Shown here: piece by piece, positions 9,856-20,808 of the stretch | Numbering within the stretch: position 1 is the stretch's first letter | Layout: every line of letters begins with the position of its first letter | From: Pochonia chlamydosporia 170 | Lineage: Eukaryota; Ascomycota; Sordariomycetes; Hypocreales; Clavicipitaceae | DNA length: 64,000 nucleotides | Direction of reading: 5' to 3' | Assembly: GCF_001653235.2 (NCBI RefSeq) | Contig: NC_035790.1 | Span: forward strand, 4,712,001 to 4,776,000 | The notes under the pieces: generated by a model | Told to the model about the DNA's origin: nothing | Database searches by the model: none | Seen by the model: only the letters and a program-made list of their open reading frames with translations | Made by a program: the position numbers and the translations under genes

Positions 9856-12276
9856 TTAATCCGTTGCAACTACAATGCTATCACCAACCTTTTCCTTTTC
9901 CTTCCACTTTTTCTGTCCCTTCGCAAGCAAAATCTTCGTTATTTTATGGTCCTCCTCTACATCTGGAGAATGATGCTGTTTAGCTGGATTATTCCCGCCC
10001 CTGTGTCCCTTTGCCTGTTGACGAGTATCTCGAGTTGTGACTCTAGCAGAAACTTTACTCCGTTTTCGCCGAGGCTGTTGTTGGTCTGGTAGGTCGGCTG
10101 CGTCTTCCTCGTCAAGAGTTGACCCTAGCTCGAATTGAGAGTAGTTCCGACGTGCTGATCTCTTAACGCCACTTCGTGTTGACCCTTGAGGCGCAAGTTG
10201 ATGATCGGGAATCGCACGTTCGTTGCCAAATGGTTCGCCATTTTGTGGTCGTCCCTTGGGTATTCCCATCGGAGGACGCTGTACCTGAAGAAGAGGATCG
10301 TCAATTTCTCGAGATCGTTTGATGTGCCAAAATGGATCCAAGTCTTCCCTCTTCAGTGGCTTATCTTGATCAGCTAACCTGAGGAGCATGTGAGCACAAG
10401 GCAAGCCGTATTGAGCCTTAGTAGAGCCTGTACACGCTAGTAAAGGCTTCTTGGAGATCTGGCCTGATTCCATAAGCCTGTGGATCTCGTTGAGTTGGTC
10501 TAGTGCCCAACGAGTGACACTTAAAGGCAGCTGGCCAAGCCACTCTCTTCCTGAGAACTGGTTCCGAATGGTGGTGTTTGCTTGTTGTATTTTGTCTTTA
10601 TATAGCAGACGTTTATCCACTGTCTGACTAGCTGTGGCCTCTTCGACATCAGGGAGGTCGGACCGAAGGGATAGGTTGTAGGTCTTCAGAGAATGATGGT
10701 TTGACTCGGCCGGTGCTGTCGTAATCAAACCGAAGTTCCGATAATGGCGAGTATAGCAGCATGCCCATTCTTTCTTCAAAGGTAAATATGTGCTCTTGAG
10801 ATAACTCAGAATGCGCTCCTGGTGTTCAAAGGTCTCTTGAAGTTGCCGCCATGCTTGATTGAACTCGTCCTCCGATCTGCTAAATACCATATGTCTCCAG
10901 AGGAGGTACAGACCAGCTCGAGTTTTTAATACTCGTTTGGGAACAGGGCCAAGTTTGGAATCCTTCATATCTTTAACGTTGACATTCCCACGTTCCATCT
11001 CTTGAATGTCAGCAGTATCTGCATTGTCACTATCGCTATCTGTCTCAGAGCCATCGGTTTTCTTCCACCACTTCTTAATAGATAAGACCACATTGCTGTT
11101 GATATGGAAGACACATAGCTGAAGTTGCGCATTAGGAAATATTTGCCGTGCTGCAGCACGCAGCTGGTCGTCCTTATCCGTGATAATAACTTTTGGCGGC
11201 GCGATGTTGCCTGCTTGTTGGAATCTCGACAGCTGTTGGAGGAACCACTCATAAGTAGCAACTTGTTCGTTATTAAGAAGGCCATAACAAATTGGCATGG
11301 ACGTCTTCTCCGACGATACAGTTACGACAGTAACCAAAGGCATTTTATAGCAGTTGGTCTTATATGTAGCGTCAATCTGGAGACATGACGAGAATTGTTG
11401 CCACATCTTTCCCCCTTTATGATAAGCCCAAGCGGCATTTCGAAAACGGAACTCATCATGAATCCAGTCTAAGCCCCATATCCAGACTCTCTTCGACTCA
11501 GAGAGCGTCCGTACAAAGTCATTGGCGGGGCCGTAGCCTTGACGTTTGGCTTGGTTGACTTTCCATCGCCAGTTATATATATCCGTCCTGCGAATAGCAA
11601 TCTGAGGCCACTTTTGGCACAGTTGCTTGTGAACGGATCGAGAAGAGATCGTCTTGTCAAGACAAAGATCTTTCAGGAGGTTCATTTGTTCGTCTGTTAA
11701 CTTTCTCCATTGGTAGTGCTCGGTGAGGCCTTGTGATGGCCCGTGGTCTCGATGAAGGGAGCTGACAACTCTCATGGACCATTCGTAGTTGTTGGCATGG
11801 AGGGACTGAACGATAACTTTGAACGGGCAGTTGGCGGCCAACTTCGTTGTATTCGTGTTCCGTATTTTGGCGATTGACTCTCTGGGCTTATAATACCGAC
11901 TCTTATCACAGACAAGCTCACATTTTATTGTTCTAGTCTTCGCCTTATTCTTTTGACTTCGTATCGTGATGAGGCCCATCCGATTCTGAACACAAAACTC
12001 CTTTAGGCTGTCGAGGAGCAACTCAAGAGACTCATAAGTTGTTGTTAGAAGAGAAGAGTCCGATGGAAAGACCGCCTCCCATGGTTCACCATTCCAATCC
12101 TCAGATTCATCGATCTCGTTACATTCATCGGAGTCACTAATAGATTCATCTGCTGAGTCGACAGGTAGCGTTTCAGACGGTTCGGGGAAGCCTGGAGGGT
12201 GCGCCATAGCCAGCATTAGAAGAGTCTTATCGACGGCTTGTAAAGCTATTGTATTCAATACACTGCGAATTAACAT
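9856..12276 (-). CDS. MULE-family transposase
   Basis: An 806-codon uninterrupted frame; the Met at residue 24 (position 12207, MAHPPGFPEP) is a possible alternative start. The N-terminal half has a FAR1/WRKY-GCM1-like zinc site (Cys near 119, 123 and 150, His near 175 and 178) for DNA binding. The MULE catalytic core follows: Asp302 in IDATYKTN, Asp367 in VIITDKDDQ and His391 in CVFHINSN, with the third acidic residue expected further on. Towards the C-terminus, CTGSTKAQYGLPCAHML resembles a SWIM zinc finger. The tail is basic and rich in Gln/Arg. The protein should cut and rejoin the element ends. No frameshift or stop interrupts it. Confidence 0.93.
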   Translation of the reverse strand: MLIRSVLNTIALQAVDKTLLMLAMAHPPGFPEPSETLPVDSADESISDSDECNEIDESEDWNGEPWEAVFPSDSSLLTTTYESLELLLDSLKEFCVQNRMGLITIRSQKNKAKTRTIKCELVCDKSRYYKPRESIAKIRNTNTTKLAANCPFKVIVQSLHANNYEWSMRVVSSLHRDHGPSQGLTEHYQWRKLTDEQMNLLKDLCLDKTISSRSVHKQLCQKWPQIAIRRTDIYNWRWKVNQAKRQGYGPANDFVRTLSESKRVWIWGLDWIHDEFRFRNAAWAYHKGGKMWQQFSSCLQIDATYKTNCYKMPLVTVVTVSSEKTSMPICYGLLNNEQVATYEWFLQQLSRFQQAGNIAPPKVIITDKDDQLRAAARQIFPNAQLQLCVFHINSNVVLSIKKWWKKTDGSETDSDSDNADTADIQEMERGNVNVKDMKDSKLGPVPKRVLKTRAGLYLLWRHMVFSRSEDEFNQAWRQLQETFEHQERILSYLKSTYLPLKKEWACCYTRHYRNFGLITTAPAESNHHSLKTYNLSLRSDLPDVEEATASQTVDKRLLYKDKIQQANTTIRNQFSGREWLGQLPLSVTRWALDQLNEIHRLMESGQISKKPLLACTGSTKAQYGLPCAHMLLRLADQDKPLKREDLDPFWHIKRSREIDDPLLQVQRPPMGIPKGRPQNGEPFGNERAIPDHQLAPQGSTRSGVKRSARRNYSQFELGSTLDEEDAADLPDQQQPRRKRSKVSARVTTRDTRQQAKGHRGGNNPAKQHHSPDVEEDHKITKILLAKGQKKWKEKEKVGDSIVVATD

Positions 12277-12331
12277 ATTTGTCTTAACAGGATTTTATGG
12301 CTATATGCAGATTGGCGCTTCTGTTCAAGAT

Positions 12332-12361
12332 CTAGGACTTCTGCATGTCTCGAAGTCCTAG
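12332..12361. repeat. Short inverted repeat in the transposase leader
   Basis: CTAGGACTTC at 12332-12341 pairs with GAAGTCCTAG at 12352-12361 around a 10-nt loop. It lies between the transposase start and the right inverted repeat, so it could form a hairpin in the transposase mRNA leader or a protein-binding dyad. Confidence 0.6.
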
Positions 12362-12580
12362 CATCTAGACCGCAGTCCTGTAAGAACTACTGGGACGCTT
12401 GCTACCCACTGACAACTGACAGTCGGTGGTTTAGAAGTCAAAGAGGAATTTCTATCACCTCAACAATGCTTAATTGGTTAGTTTTAAGAATGGCGACAAT
12501 GACAACCAACACTGAACAGTTTCGACGTCGGTTGCTTCAGTCCGCGAAGTCGGAGGCTATGTGGCTTAAGGTACCTTAGG

Positions 12581-12643
12581 TGTGGCTGAATGTGGGGGGG
12601 TGCGTCCGAATAGAGATTTGGGTGCGTCCGATTAAAGACTGTC
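12581..12643 (-). repeat. Right terminal inverted repeat of the MULE
   Basis: The exact reverse complement of 9669-9731, including the paired TCGGACGCACCC motifs. Confidence 0.92.
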
Positions 12644-12651
12644 ATGTTCAA
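12644..12651. repeat. Right target-site duplication of the MULE element
   Basis: ATGTTCAA, an identical copy of 9661-9668. Confidence 0.85.
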
Positions 12652-13091
12652 TGTTGCCAGTCATTTAGCTCAATCTCCTGTCAGCCCTACAGGACAGCCA
12701 GCAAGCAAATTCCTTCCCACCCCCGATACCCTCCCAATTTTCATTCTTAAAACACCTTGTCTGCTGCCGCCGGATAGCTCGGGGCGGAATTCAAAGGGTG
12801 GCTGCTTTCTTGGTCTGGAGCATCTTAGAGCTCCCTCGAACCCTGCATCTTCGCACTTGCGGATTTGGATGTTTTGCGACGAGACCGACTCCCAGCCACA
12901 AACTTGACTCGACTTGACTTTAGGCTGTCAACTTCCGACCAGACGACCAGGCCACCAAGGCCAACACGGTGCCGACCCCCGGCTGCCGAGATTTTGTTGC
13001 TAGCCACAGCATATTCCAGGACGGAGGTTCCTGAAAAGACGAACCAAATCTTCCCATTCTTTTCTTTACAAATTCCTTTGCAGCATGGGAA
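12652..13091. other. Proximal promoter/leader of the WD40 gene, truncated by the MULE insertion
   Basis: 440 bp between the transposon and the WD40 start codon, with no other gene. Any regulatory sequence further upstream has been pushed about 3 kb away by the insertion. Confidence 0.5.
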
Positions 13092-16000
13092 ATGGCGACG
13101 CAGCTAGCCTCGCCTACCATCCCGGGCGACGGAGAGGCCATCTCGAGCAGGGTCGGTGAGGTTGCTCCAGACCCGGCGACTGAGACCTCCGGACTATCCG
13201 ATATTTCAGGTACGGGAACTACAGTACAGTTGTCTCCTTGGCGGACATCGGGCTCACGAGGCCGATTTGACACCCGAATTGGGCCTTGTGACATAATTGC
13301 CGTCTTTATGCATGCTCGTTCCAGGCTGACCTAGTAACCTAGGAATAAATCATAATGGCCCATCGCAACCTGCTCCGTCGAATCGTCTCTCGAGCTCCCG
13401 ACTTTCTCGTACCAATACTGCTCAGAATGTCAAGGACAAGGAACCAAAGCCATTGTCTAAAACTCCGTCTGGCGCGACCCCAGCCAATGCTGGGTTAGAT
13501 CCTTTAAGCACGGTATGCCGACTCTCATAATGTTGTCTATACTCGAAGTCTTGATATATCCATATGCTGACCCGTCATACCCCGTGGTAATAGCAAATAT
13601 ACTTGCGGACTAATAGCAACACGGAACCTACCATTGCTCAACGATTGTTGCATTCTGCTCGCGCAGATAGCCCTACGCGAGATAGCCAACATCGACAAAG
13701 CATTGACAGCCAAGGCAAGGCCCTTAATGCCGCTGTTGAAGCAAATCGGGACCGAAAGTGCGTAGTCTGATTGACGTGGGCGAGAAGAATCACAAGCTAA
13801 CTAAACTTCCACTACATAGGAAAGGGTCGTCGTTTCTCAGCCGCCTTGCTATTCGGGGCGCCTGGAAGAAGGACGATGACATGAACGACTCCGACTCAGA
13901 GCTGGGCGAGCTCCGCACGGATGGCTTCAACGCGAGGGCTCTGACTTCTGTCATTGGCGCAGGCGGCGGCTACATACCCCTTCACAAAGAGCCGCCTCGG
14001 TACATACGGGTGAGACCTCACAATAAGAAGACTCGCGACTTCAACCACCTATTTCTTGCTCAAGAGCTCTTGGGCGCTAAGAGAGCATCTGAAGACGAAC
14101 CGCGGAGCCGTGAGCCGGCAACGGCAGTAGGGTCAAAAATCTTGAAATCAGGTGACGCTATCTGGGCCGCCGAGTTCAGTTTGGATGGACAGTATTTAGC
14201 CGTGGCTGGTAAAGATCAAACAGTCCGGGTCTTCTCTGTGATTTCCACCCCGGAAGAACGAAGGGCGTATGAAGAGGAAGAAGAGAATCATGGCCGCGGA
14301 GACGGCGAGAGGCTTAGTGCTCCAGTCTTCCGTTCCAAACCGGCTCGGGAGTTCGACGGCCACACAGGGGAAGTATTGGCCTTGAGCTGGAGCAAGAACA
14401 ATTTCCTTCTCTCCTCATCCATGGACAAAACTGTCAGGCTATGGCATATGAGTCGACCGGATTGTCTTTGCGCATTTAAGCATAATGATCTCGTGACATC
14501 CATTGCATTTCATCCAACGGACGACAGGTTCTTTTTAGCAGGTTCTCTCGACGCTCAGCTGCGCCTGTGGAGCATACCTGACAGAGCGGTTGCCTTTTCG
14601 GTGACGGCAAACGAGTTTATTACAGCGGTAGCATTCTCACCGGACGGGAAAACGGCAATATGCGGACTGCTTAGCGGACTTTGCTTATTTTATGACACTG
14701 AAGGTCTCAAACTCCAATCACAAATCCATGTTCGATCTTCGAGAGGGAAAAACGCCAAGGGCAGTAAAATTACGGGCATTCGGACTGCCTCGCTTCCGTC
14801 TGAGAATGGAAAGAAGGATATCAAAGTACTCATCAGCTCTAATGATTCTCGTGTGAGGATATACAGCCTACGGACCAAGATGCTAGAGGTTAAGTTTCGT
14901 GGCCTGGAAAACCAGTCAAGTCAGATTCACGCCCGGTTTAGTGACGATGGCGCATACGTTATATCTGGCAGCGAAGACCGCAGAGCATATATCTGGACCG
15001 CCAGCAACGCCGACAACGACCTAAAGGATAAGCAACCATATGAATGCTTTGATGCGCACCCTGAAGTCGTCACCACGGCTTCAATGGCGCCAATAAAGAC
15101 GAGGCAACTCCTTAGTGCTTCGGGAGATCCCATTTTCGATCTCTGCAACCCACCACCTGTTATGTTACTTAGCCTCGAGGAAAGGAACGCCAGTCAGACC
15201 AGACTTTCAGAAGGGGGACAAACCGAGAGTGCGGTCAGTCTACGAAAACCAGAAGAAAGCCCTGCATATATCGAGCGATCAAAACATCTGGATGGCAATA
15301 TCATTGTGACCACAGACAGGACAGGTACTATCAAGGTCTTTCGGCAAGACTGCGCCTATACCAAACGGCAGCAGAGCCACTGGGAGACGGCCTCCAAGTT
15401 TTCTGGACGGCTCACTGGCGGCGTTGGACGATCAGGCAGCATTGCTACCCGGACGAGTACCGGGAGCCGAGTCCATTCTCGACGTGGATCGCTTAACCTA
15501 GGACCAGCTGCACAACAAACACAACCAGCATCCGATAGGATCATGAGCTGGCGCCAGGATGTTGAAGGGAGAGCTAGCAGCAACCTCACTGCAAGTAGGA
15601 GCGAAAGATCCATGTCACCTATGAAGGCAAGGACTCCCCTCAACAACTCAGCCGCGAACCTTGCGTCAGAAGCCAGAAAACAGCCTTATACGGCTAGCCT
15701 GGCAAGTCGAGCAAATCCTACCAGCCCAACAAGTAGCATTCATACAGGAGGAGGCTCGCTGCGAGCTCACAGGGACAAGGATAGCGGCAGCATACCACCC
15801 ACGCCAAGCTTTAGCCTTATCAGTGCTTCCGAATCGGAGCAGAACGACGACAAAGGAGAAGGAAGTTTCTGGAATCTCAGCAGGTGGAAACCTAGCATAC
15901 CGAGTTTAAGGTATTCATTAAATGCAAGTCCTCTGGGTGGTGGCATCAACAACAGTCCCGGAAGTCATTCCAAGAACGGTGCCGACAGTTTGAAGGTTGG

Positions 16001-16358
16001 GGACAGACCTTCTGGGAGGCATAGCCTAGCCGTCCACGACATACGCAGACTTAGAGCCGAGGAGGACGGCAGCCGCCGTCGATCTGTCGGTCCGGGTACT
16101 ACGCCATTGAGACCAAGATTCAGCGAATCCGACTCTGTTGGAGGAAGTATTGAGGAGGGAGCCGAGGTTGCCGACGTAATCACGCCGGGCAAGAAGCGCA
16201 CAGATTCGGGCGTAGCTGAGGTCAACACGGACTCGACGGACGATAGTGATACTGCGACATGCCGCGAATGCGGTGGACGAAGCTTCCAGGCGAAGCGATT
16301 GGCCAAGGGCAAAACAGTACTGTCGTGCCAGAAGTGTGGAACATCGACAGAGTCATGA
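13092..16358 (+). CDS. WD40-repeat protein, WDR44/Dgr2-like
   Basis: Four exons: 13092-13209, 13343-13512, 13594-13757 and 13820-16358, encoding 996 aa. All junctions have GT...AG ends and keep frame; the last joins RDRK to KGSSFLSRLAIRGAW. The first about 250 residues are Ser/Pro-rich, with the motif FNHLFLAQELLGAKRA just before the propeller. WD40 repeats follow from about residue 260 (WAAEFSLDGQYLAVAGKDQT, FDGHTGEVLALSWSKNNFLL, KTVRLWHM). After the propeller comes a long Ser-rich disordered tail. At the extreme C-terminus is a zinc-ribbon-like Cys pair set (CRECGG and CQKCGT). In metazoans WDR44 binds Rab11 on recycling endosomes, and yeast Dgr2 is a relative of unknown role, so function here is inferred only at family level. 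Confidence 0.88.
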
Positions 16359-17055
16359 TGATTATGAGCTGAACAGGAAGAATGAAGGATGTATTATGAT
16401 TTGCCTATGTATATGGTGTAAGGGCGAGGAAGCCTTCTGGATCGGCTTCTTCGTCCGGATCAGGTGGTGGACGACCCAAAAGTGGTATCTACGCATGGGT
16501 TGGCGTTTTGCTTTTTGTTTTGTTTATAGAGCGGTCGCATTTACACTCCTGCATCTACAGGAGCCGATTTTGGTATACCCAGAGGTCAAGGGACGACTCG
16601 TCACGGCAAGAATATCTCGTAGCATACAGAGCACAGCGATTATAGCACAACTTTTGGAAATCTCAAGTTGCAATTCATATCGCGTAGCCTACTGCACTGT
16701 GACTCTTGAAACAAGTGTAAATAATTGGAATCGTTTTTTTTTCTTATTCTTGTCTAGTTCATGTATATCCAACACATGATTCCATGAAGTGTAGTAAAAC
16801 AGGGACTTTGAATCTTGTTCCCCCTTCCATATTCGTCCACGGTTATTTCCCGTATCATCACATCGTGTCCCCCCGCCGCTGATACGAGACGCATCCCCAA
16901 TTCATCACGTTACCCCTCCATCATTCCTCACAGGATCGTCGACGCATGTCTCAGAAGTTCTCGGTTGTGGAAAACTAACAAACCAGTGTCAGAACCCACT
17001 CAAAGTACCAATTTACGCGTCCACGACTTAATGCCGCAACAACAAGCGCCAATGT
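16359..17055. other. Intergenic region between convergent WD40 and thioredoxin genes
   Basis: This holds the 3' flanks of two converging genes, with T-rich stretches near 16735 consistent with transcript ends. No further gene is supported. Confidence 0.55.
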
Positions 17056-17412
17056 CTAATCACTCACAGCATCGCCCTTTGCCTTGACCGAAAACTCCTC
17101 AACCGCCTTCTTCAACGCCGGCGGGTTCGCACCAGTGACATTGCTGTCCGTCTTGTCGCCGTTCTCGAAGAAGTAGAATGTAGGCAGGGAGCGGACGCCC
17201 AGCTCGAACGCGAGATCGGGAACGTCGTCGGTGTCAAACTTGGCGAAGGCGTAGGTGTTGTCAACGCCCAGAGCGTCGGAGTGCTTGACGAACATGGGGG
17301 AGATGGCTTTGCAGGGACCGCACCATGATGCGCTGGCCTGGAGGGCGACGAAGCGGTGGCTTTTGAGGAGCTCGTCGAATTGGGGTTTGGATGTGATGTT
17401 GACGACGGGCAT
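17056..17412 (-). CDS. Thioredoxin
   Basis: A single-exon 118-aa protein with the redox motif WCGPC (Cys31, Cys34), followed by SPMFVKHSD, then FDTDDVPDLAFELGVRSLPT, which contains the cis-proline loop, and FFENGDKTD. Length and layout are those of a classical cytosolic thioredoxin that passes electrons from thioredoxin reductase to protein disulfides. The C-terminal helix (ALKKAVEEF) is slightly extended by about 10 residues. No signal peptide is evident. Confidence 0.92.
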   Translation of the reverse strand: MPVVNITSKPQFDELLKSHRFVALQASASWCGPCKAISPMFVKHSDALGVDNTYAFAKFDTDDVPDLAFELGVRSLPTFYFFENGDKTDSNVTGANPPALKKAVEEFSVKAKGDAVSD

Positions 17413-18804
17413 TTTGGCGGTTTTGAGTGACGGGACTGATTTGAGGGTGAGGTTGTGGTCGAGTCGAGTTGATGGTTTGGTGGGGTGGGATGGATTAAGT
17501 AGAGCGAGGTTTTGCAGAGGTTCTAGTTTGCGGCACTGGCGGGACTTGCGGCTTATAGAGAGGGTCGGCGCTTGTGTTCAATGTTGGTAACGTGCGCGCA
17601 AGTTCAGAGGAGTACTTAAGTATGTGGTGTACAAGGATGAAACGATCAAGCGTTTTAGTGGTTTGTTTTGTTTGTTTTTAGGGTATCTTGGGTTGAGTAT
17701 GACGACAACAAAGCAGGTCTTGAGCTGGACGCGGTTTTGTTTATATAATATTTGGGTGCGAACCCGCAAGCACGCCTCGGGATGGCGCAATCTGGGCGTC
17801 GATGATTTGGAAACAAGCACAGGGCTCTGCTGGCCAGGCACTCAACTGGAGGGAAAATGGTGCATGGGGCAGATGACAAATGAGAGCGACCGGAATGTCG
17901 CAGCGCCACCAGACGCCAGAGGATGCTGTCAAATGCACGATGACCCGGTGCTCTATTTGTCAATTGCGCTGGCTGATGCTTGGTCTTACCAAAGATTCCT
18001 GCGCACACCATGACAATACATACAACTTTTCGACATTATTCCATTCCTCCTTAGAGATTTGCGATTTGTGACCTTCTATTTTTATCTTTGTTCTTTTTCT
18101 TTTTCTTCTTCTCTTCCAATATTGCAGCTACCCGCCACTCCTCACTGCACTGCACAGCTTTGTCATGTCTGGTGTGGTGACGTGATTGTTAGTGCCGCCT
18201 CTGGTTCGCCATTGGCCTGCTTGCCGGACGTTACACTTACACCGACGCGTAAAGTGACAGACCGACATCCTACAGTTTGCTTTGGCAGACGGCTGTCGGG
18301 AACACGGATGCGACATTCGAGAAGCTCATGGGTGCAGGGGTGGCGTTTATGAGAGCAGCGTTGTGTGCAAAGTACGGAGTCGTTCAATTTCAGTCTTCTC
18401 TACAACTATTAGCAAAAACTGTGTCACAGTCTGGGAATTCATGCCTTGAAATAATCATGCTTTGAGTTGGCTCACCATCTGTGAGGGCTCACGTCGCTCC
18501 AGCGCCATCACTCTGCACCGCCACAAGCCCAGCCACATCTCTCCCCTCGATTTGCACAGAGCTTCATGGCGGGGCTCGTCCCTGCAAAGTTTCAATTTTT
18601 TGATGGAGGGGCCAAAAAAAATATTCTGCCGCCCACTTCACTTTACTGATATGGCCTTATCGGTCACAAAAGTGCTTCACTTTCTTCCCATGACAACAGC
18701 ATAAAGAGCCGCTTAAGCGTAGCCGAGGCGAAGTAATTTCAATCGCGATTTCTTCTTTTTAATTTCCTAAATTATTCGGAGCCACACTCCCACATACGCA
18801 CAAA
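17413..18804. other. Divergent promoter region between thioredoxin and RRB1
   Basis: 1.4 kb with both flanking genes pointing away from it. A TATAAG sits about 140 bp upstream of the thioredoxin start on the minus strand, and A/T tracts lie near 18595-18620 and 18750-18775 upstream of RRB1. A GTACGGAGT motif occurs at 18372-18380. The small reading frames show no domain. Confidence 0.5.
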
Positions 18805-20369
18805 ATGTCGAAACGTGTCGCCGACGAGAATGGCGATGGCCCCCTCAAGGGTGGTGACCGCCCTGAACAGATGGACATTGACGACAAGGAAATGGGCGAG
18901 TTTGAGGACGAGTTCGAGGATGAATTTGAGAGCGAAGACGAAATTTTTGAGGCTGGTGTTGATGGTCGTCCTGATGCTGAGCGCGAAGCTGAAGAAAAGG
19001 CTGGTAGGTGGTCCTCGTCACAATGAACACAATGTGACATTGTCCAATGAGCTGCTGTACACGGCAAATACTCTGCAATCGAATGCAAATACTTACGTAG
19101 AATATTTTAGGTGCCATGGATGTCGACCAAGGTACTTTTATTGTCGGACGAAACAAGCTGGAACCTGGCCAAACACTCGCACCTGACCTGACCACATACG
19201 AGATGCTTCACAACCTCAGCACGCCGTGGCCCTGCCTCTCCTTCGATCTCGTTCGCGACACTCTAGGAGATAACCGAAAGGCTTACCCTGCCACTATGTA
19301 CATGGTTGCTGGTACCCAGGCCGAAACTGGCAAGGCCTCAGACAACCAGCTTTTGGTTAATAAGTTCAGCGGATTGAGCAGAATGGAGAAGCAGGACGAG
19401 GAGGACTCTGACGACGACGACGACGAAGATTCCGACCCTATCCTCGAGAGCAAATCAATTCCTCTCAACTCCACTACCAACCGCATTCGCGCACACCAGA
19501 TTCCCAGCAGCGAGCCTGGCCGGCCCCCTACTACATTCACAGCTACCATGACCGAGTCAAGCAATGTCTTTATCCACGATGTTACTCCCCACCTGGCTTC
19601 GTTTGATAACCCTGGAACTACTATTACTGCGCAACAGAACAAGCCAATTTCCACAATTCGTGCACACAAGTCTGAGGGTTATGCTGTCGACTGGTCTCCA
19701 ATGGTCCCAACCGGCAAGCTGTTGACTGGCGATAATGATGGCCTCATCTACGTGACCACCCGTACCGATGGTGGTGGCTGGGTTACCGATAACAGACCGT
19801 TCCAAGGTCACACTAGCAGTGTTGAAGAAATCCAGTGGTCTCCATCAGAGCAGTCCGTGTTCGCTTCCGCATCAAGTGACGGCAGTATCCGCATTTGGGA
19901 TGTTCGATCCAAGTCCCGAAAGCCAGCTATTACCGTTCAAGTCTCCAATTACGACATCAATGTCATGTCGTGGTCTCGACAAACCAGCCATTTGCTGGCG
20001 TCTGGAGCTGACGATGGCAACTGGGGCGTCTGGGACTTGAGACAATGGAAGACAAACACGGATAAACCGCAGCCACTTGCCAGCTTCGATTTCCACAAGG
20101 AACAGATTACCAGCTTGGAGTGGCATCCCACCGACGACTCCATCATGGCTGTGGCTGCTGGCGATAACACCGTTACTCTGTGGGATTTGGCTGTAGAATT
20201 GGATGATGAGGAGAGCAAGGATACCGCTGGCGTGAAAGATGTGCCGCCACAGCTGTTGTTTGTCCATTATCTCAAGGACGTCAAGGAATTGCACTGGCAC
20301 CCGCAGATTACGGGAAGCTTGGTAGCGACGGGAGAGGAGTTTAGCGTATTCCGAACGATTAGCGTTTAG
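18805..20369 (+). CDS. RRB1: Ribosome assembly WD40 protein Rrb1/GRWD1
   Basis: Two exons, 18805-19003 and 19111-20369, flanking a 107-bp intron; 485 aa. The N-terminal segment is very acidic (EFEDEFEDEFESEDE). It is followed by the histone-binding-protein-like stretch LAPDLTTYEMLHNLSTPWPC, typical of the CAF1C/Rrb1 family, then a second acidic run (EEDSDDDDDEDSD) and WD40 repeats ending in ELHWHPQITGSLVATGEEF. Rrb1 chaperones ribosomal protein L3 (uL3) to the nucleolus for 60S assembly. Length and order match the family closely. Confidence 0.93.
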
Positions 20370-20808
20370 ACGTTGCCATGCGAAGTGACGAGGACGAAAA
20401 TTTTGTATACATGACAATGACAATTACATGAATAGATATACCCTTTGATGACTGGGCAAGCAGACAACACTGAAAGAACTTGTGAAGAACTTGTGGATAC
20501 ATTGGTGTCGAGAGACTTGTAACTGTATTCTCTTGTTATTCGGCTTTGACAAACGCAGAAAATGAGTCTGTTGAAGCAGCGGCAGGTCCTTCATTAGAAT
20601 GTGTTTTTGCAAATGTGCTTGAACGCCATCATTTCGCAATAGCCAGCTACAGACCCCTGTGAGGAGGGGCGCTAATTCACCTGCTTCAGCTCAGGATGAG
20701 GTTAATATGCAGGACTTTATCCTCCCAACATCCCGCCAGGTGGGATCAATCACTCCAAAGCAGTCCCTCCAACAGCAGATCCTTCATCTCCATTGATATG
20801 AAAGTGAA
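20370..20808. other. Intergenic region, promoter of the HET gene
   Basis: 439 bp with only chance frames. No distinct element was recognised. Confidence 0.45.

Larger units (their letters stand above)
9669..12643 (-). mobile_element. Complete Mutator-like (MULE) DNA transposon
   Basis: A 2975-bp element bounded by 63-bp terminal inverted repeats (9669-9731 and 12581-12643) that match at every position, and flanked by an exact 8-bp duplication. It carries one uninterrupted transposase gene on the minus strand. Perfect ends, matching duplication and an intact reading frame imply a recent insertion, and the copy may still be able to move. There is no sign of repeat-induced point mutation. It lies between DOM34 and the WD40 gene, upstream of the latter. 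Confidence 0.92.

Noticed and set aside
12920..13294. 124-codon minus-strand frame near the WD40 start
   Set aside because: It is antisense to exon 1 and the promoter of the WD40 gene, with no supporting motif.
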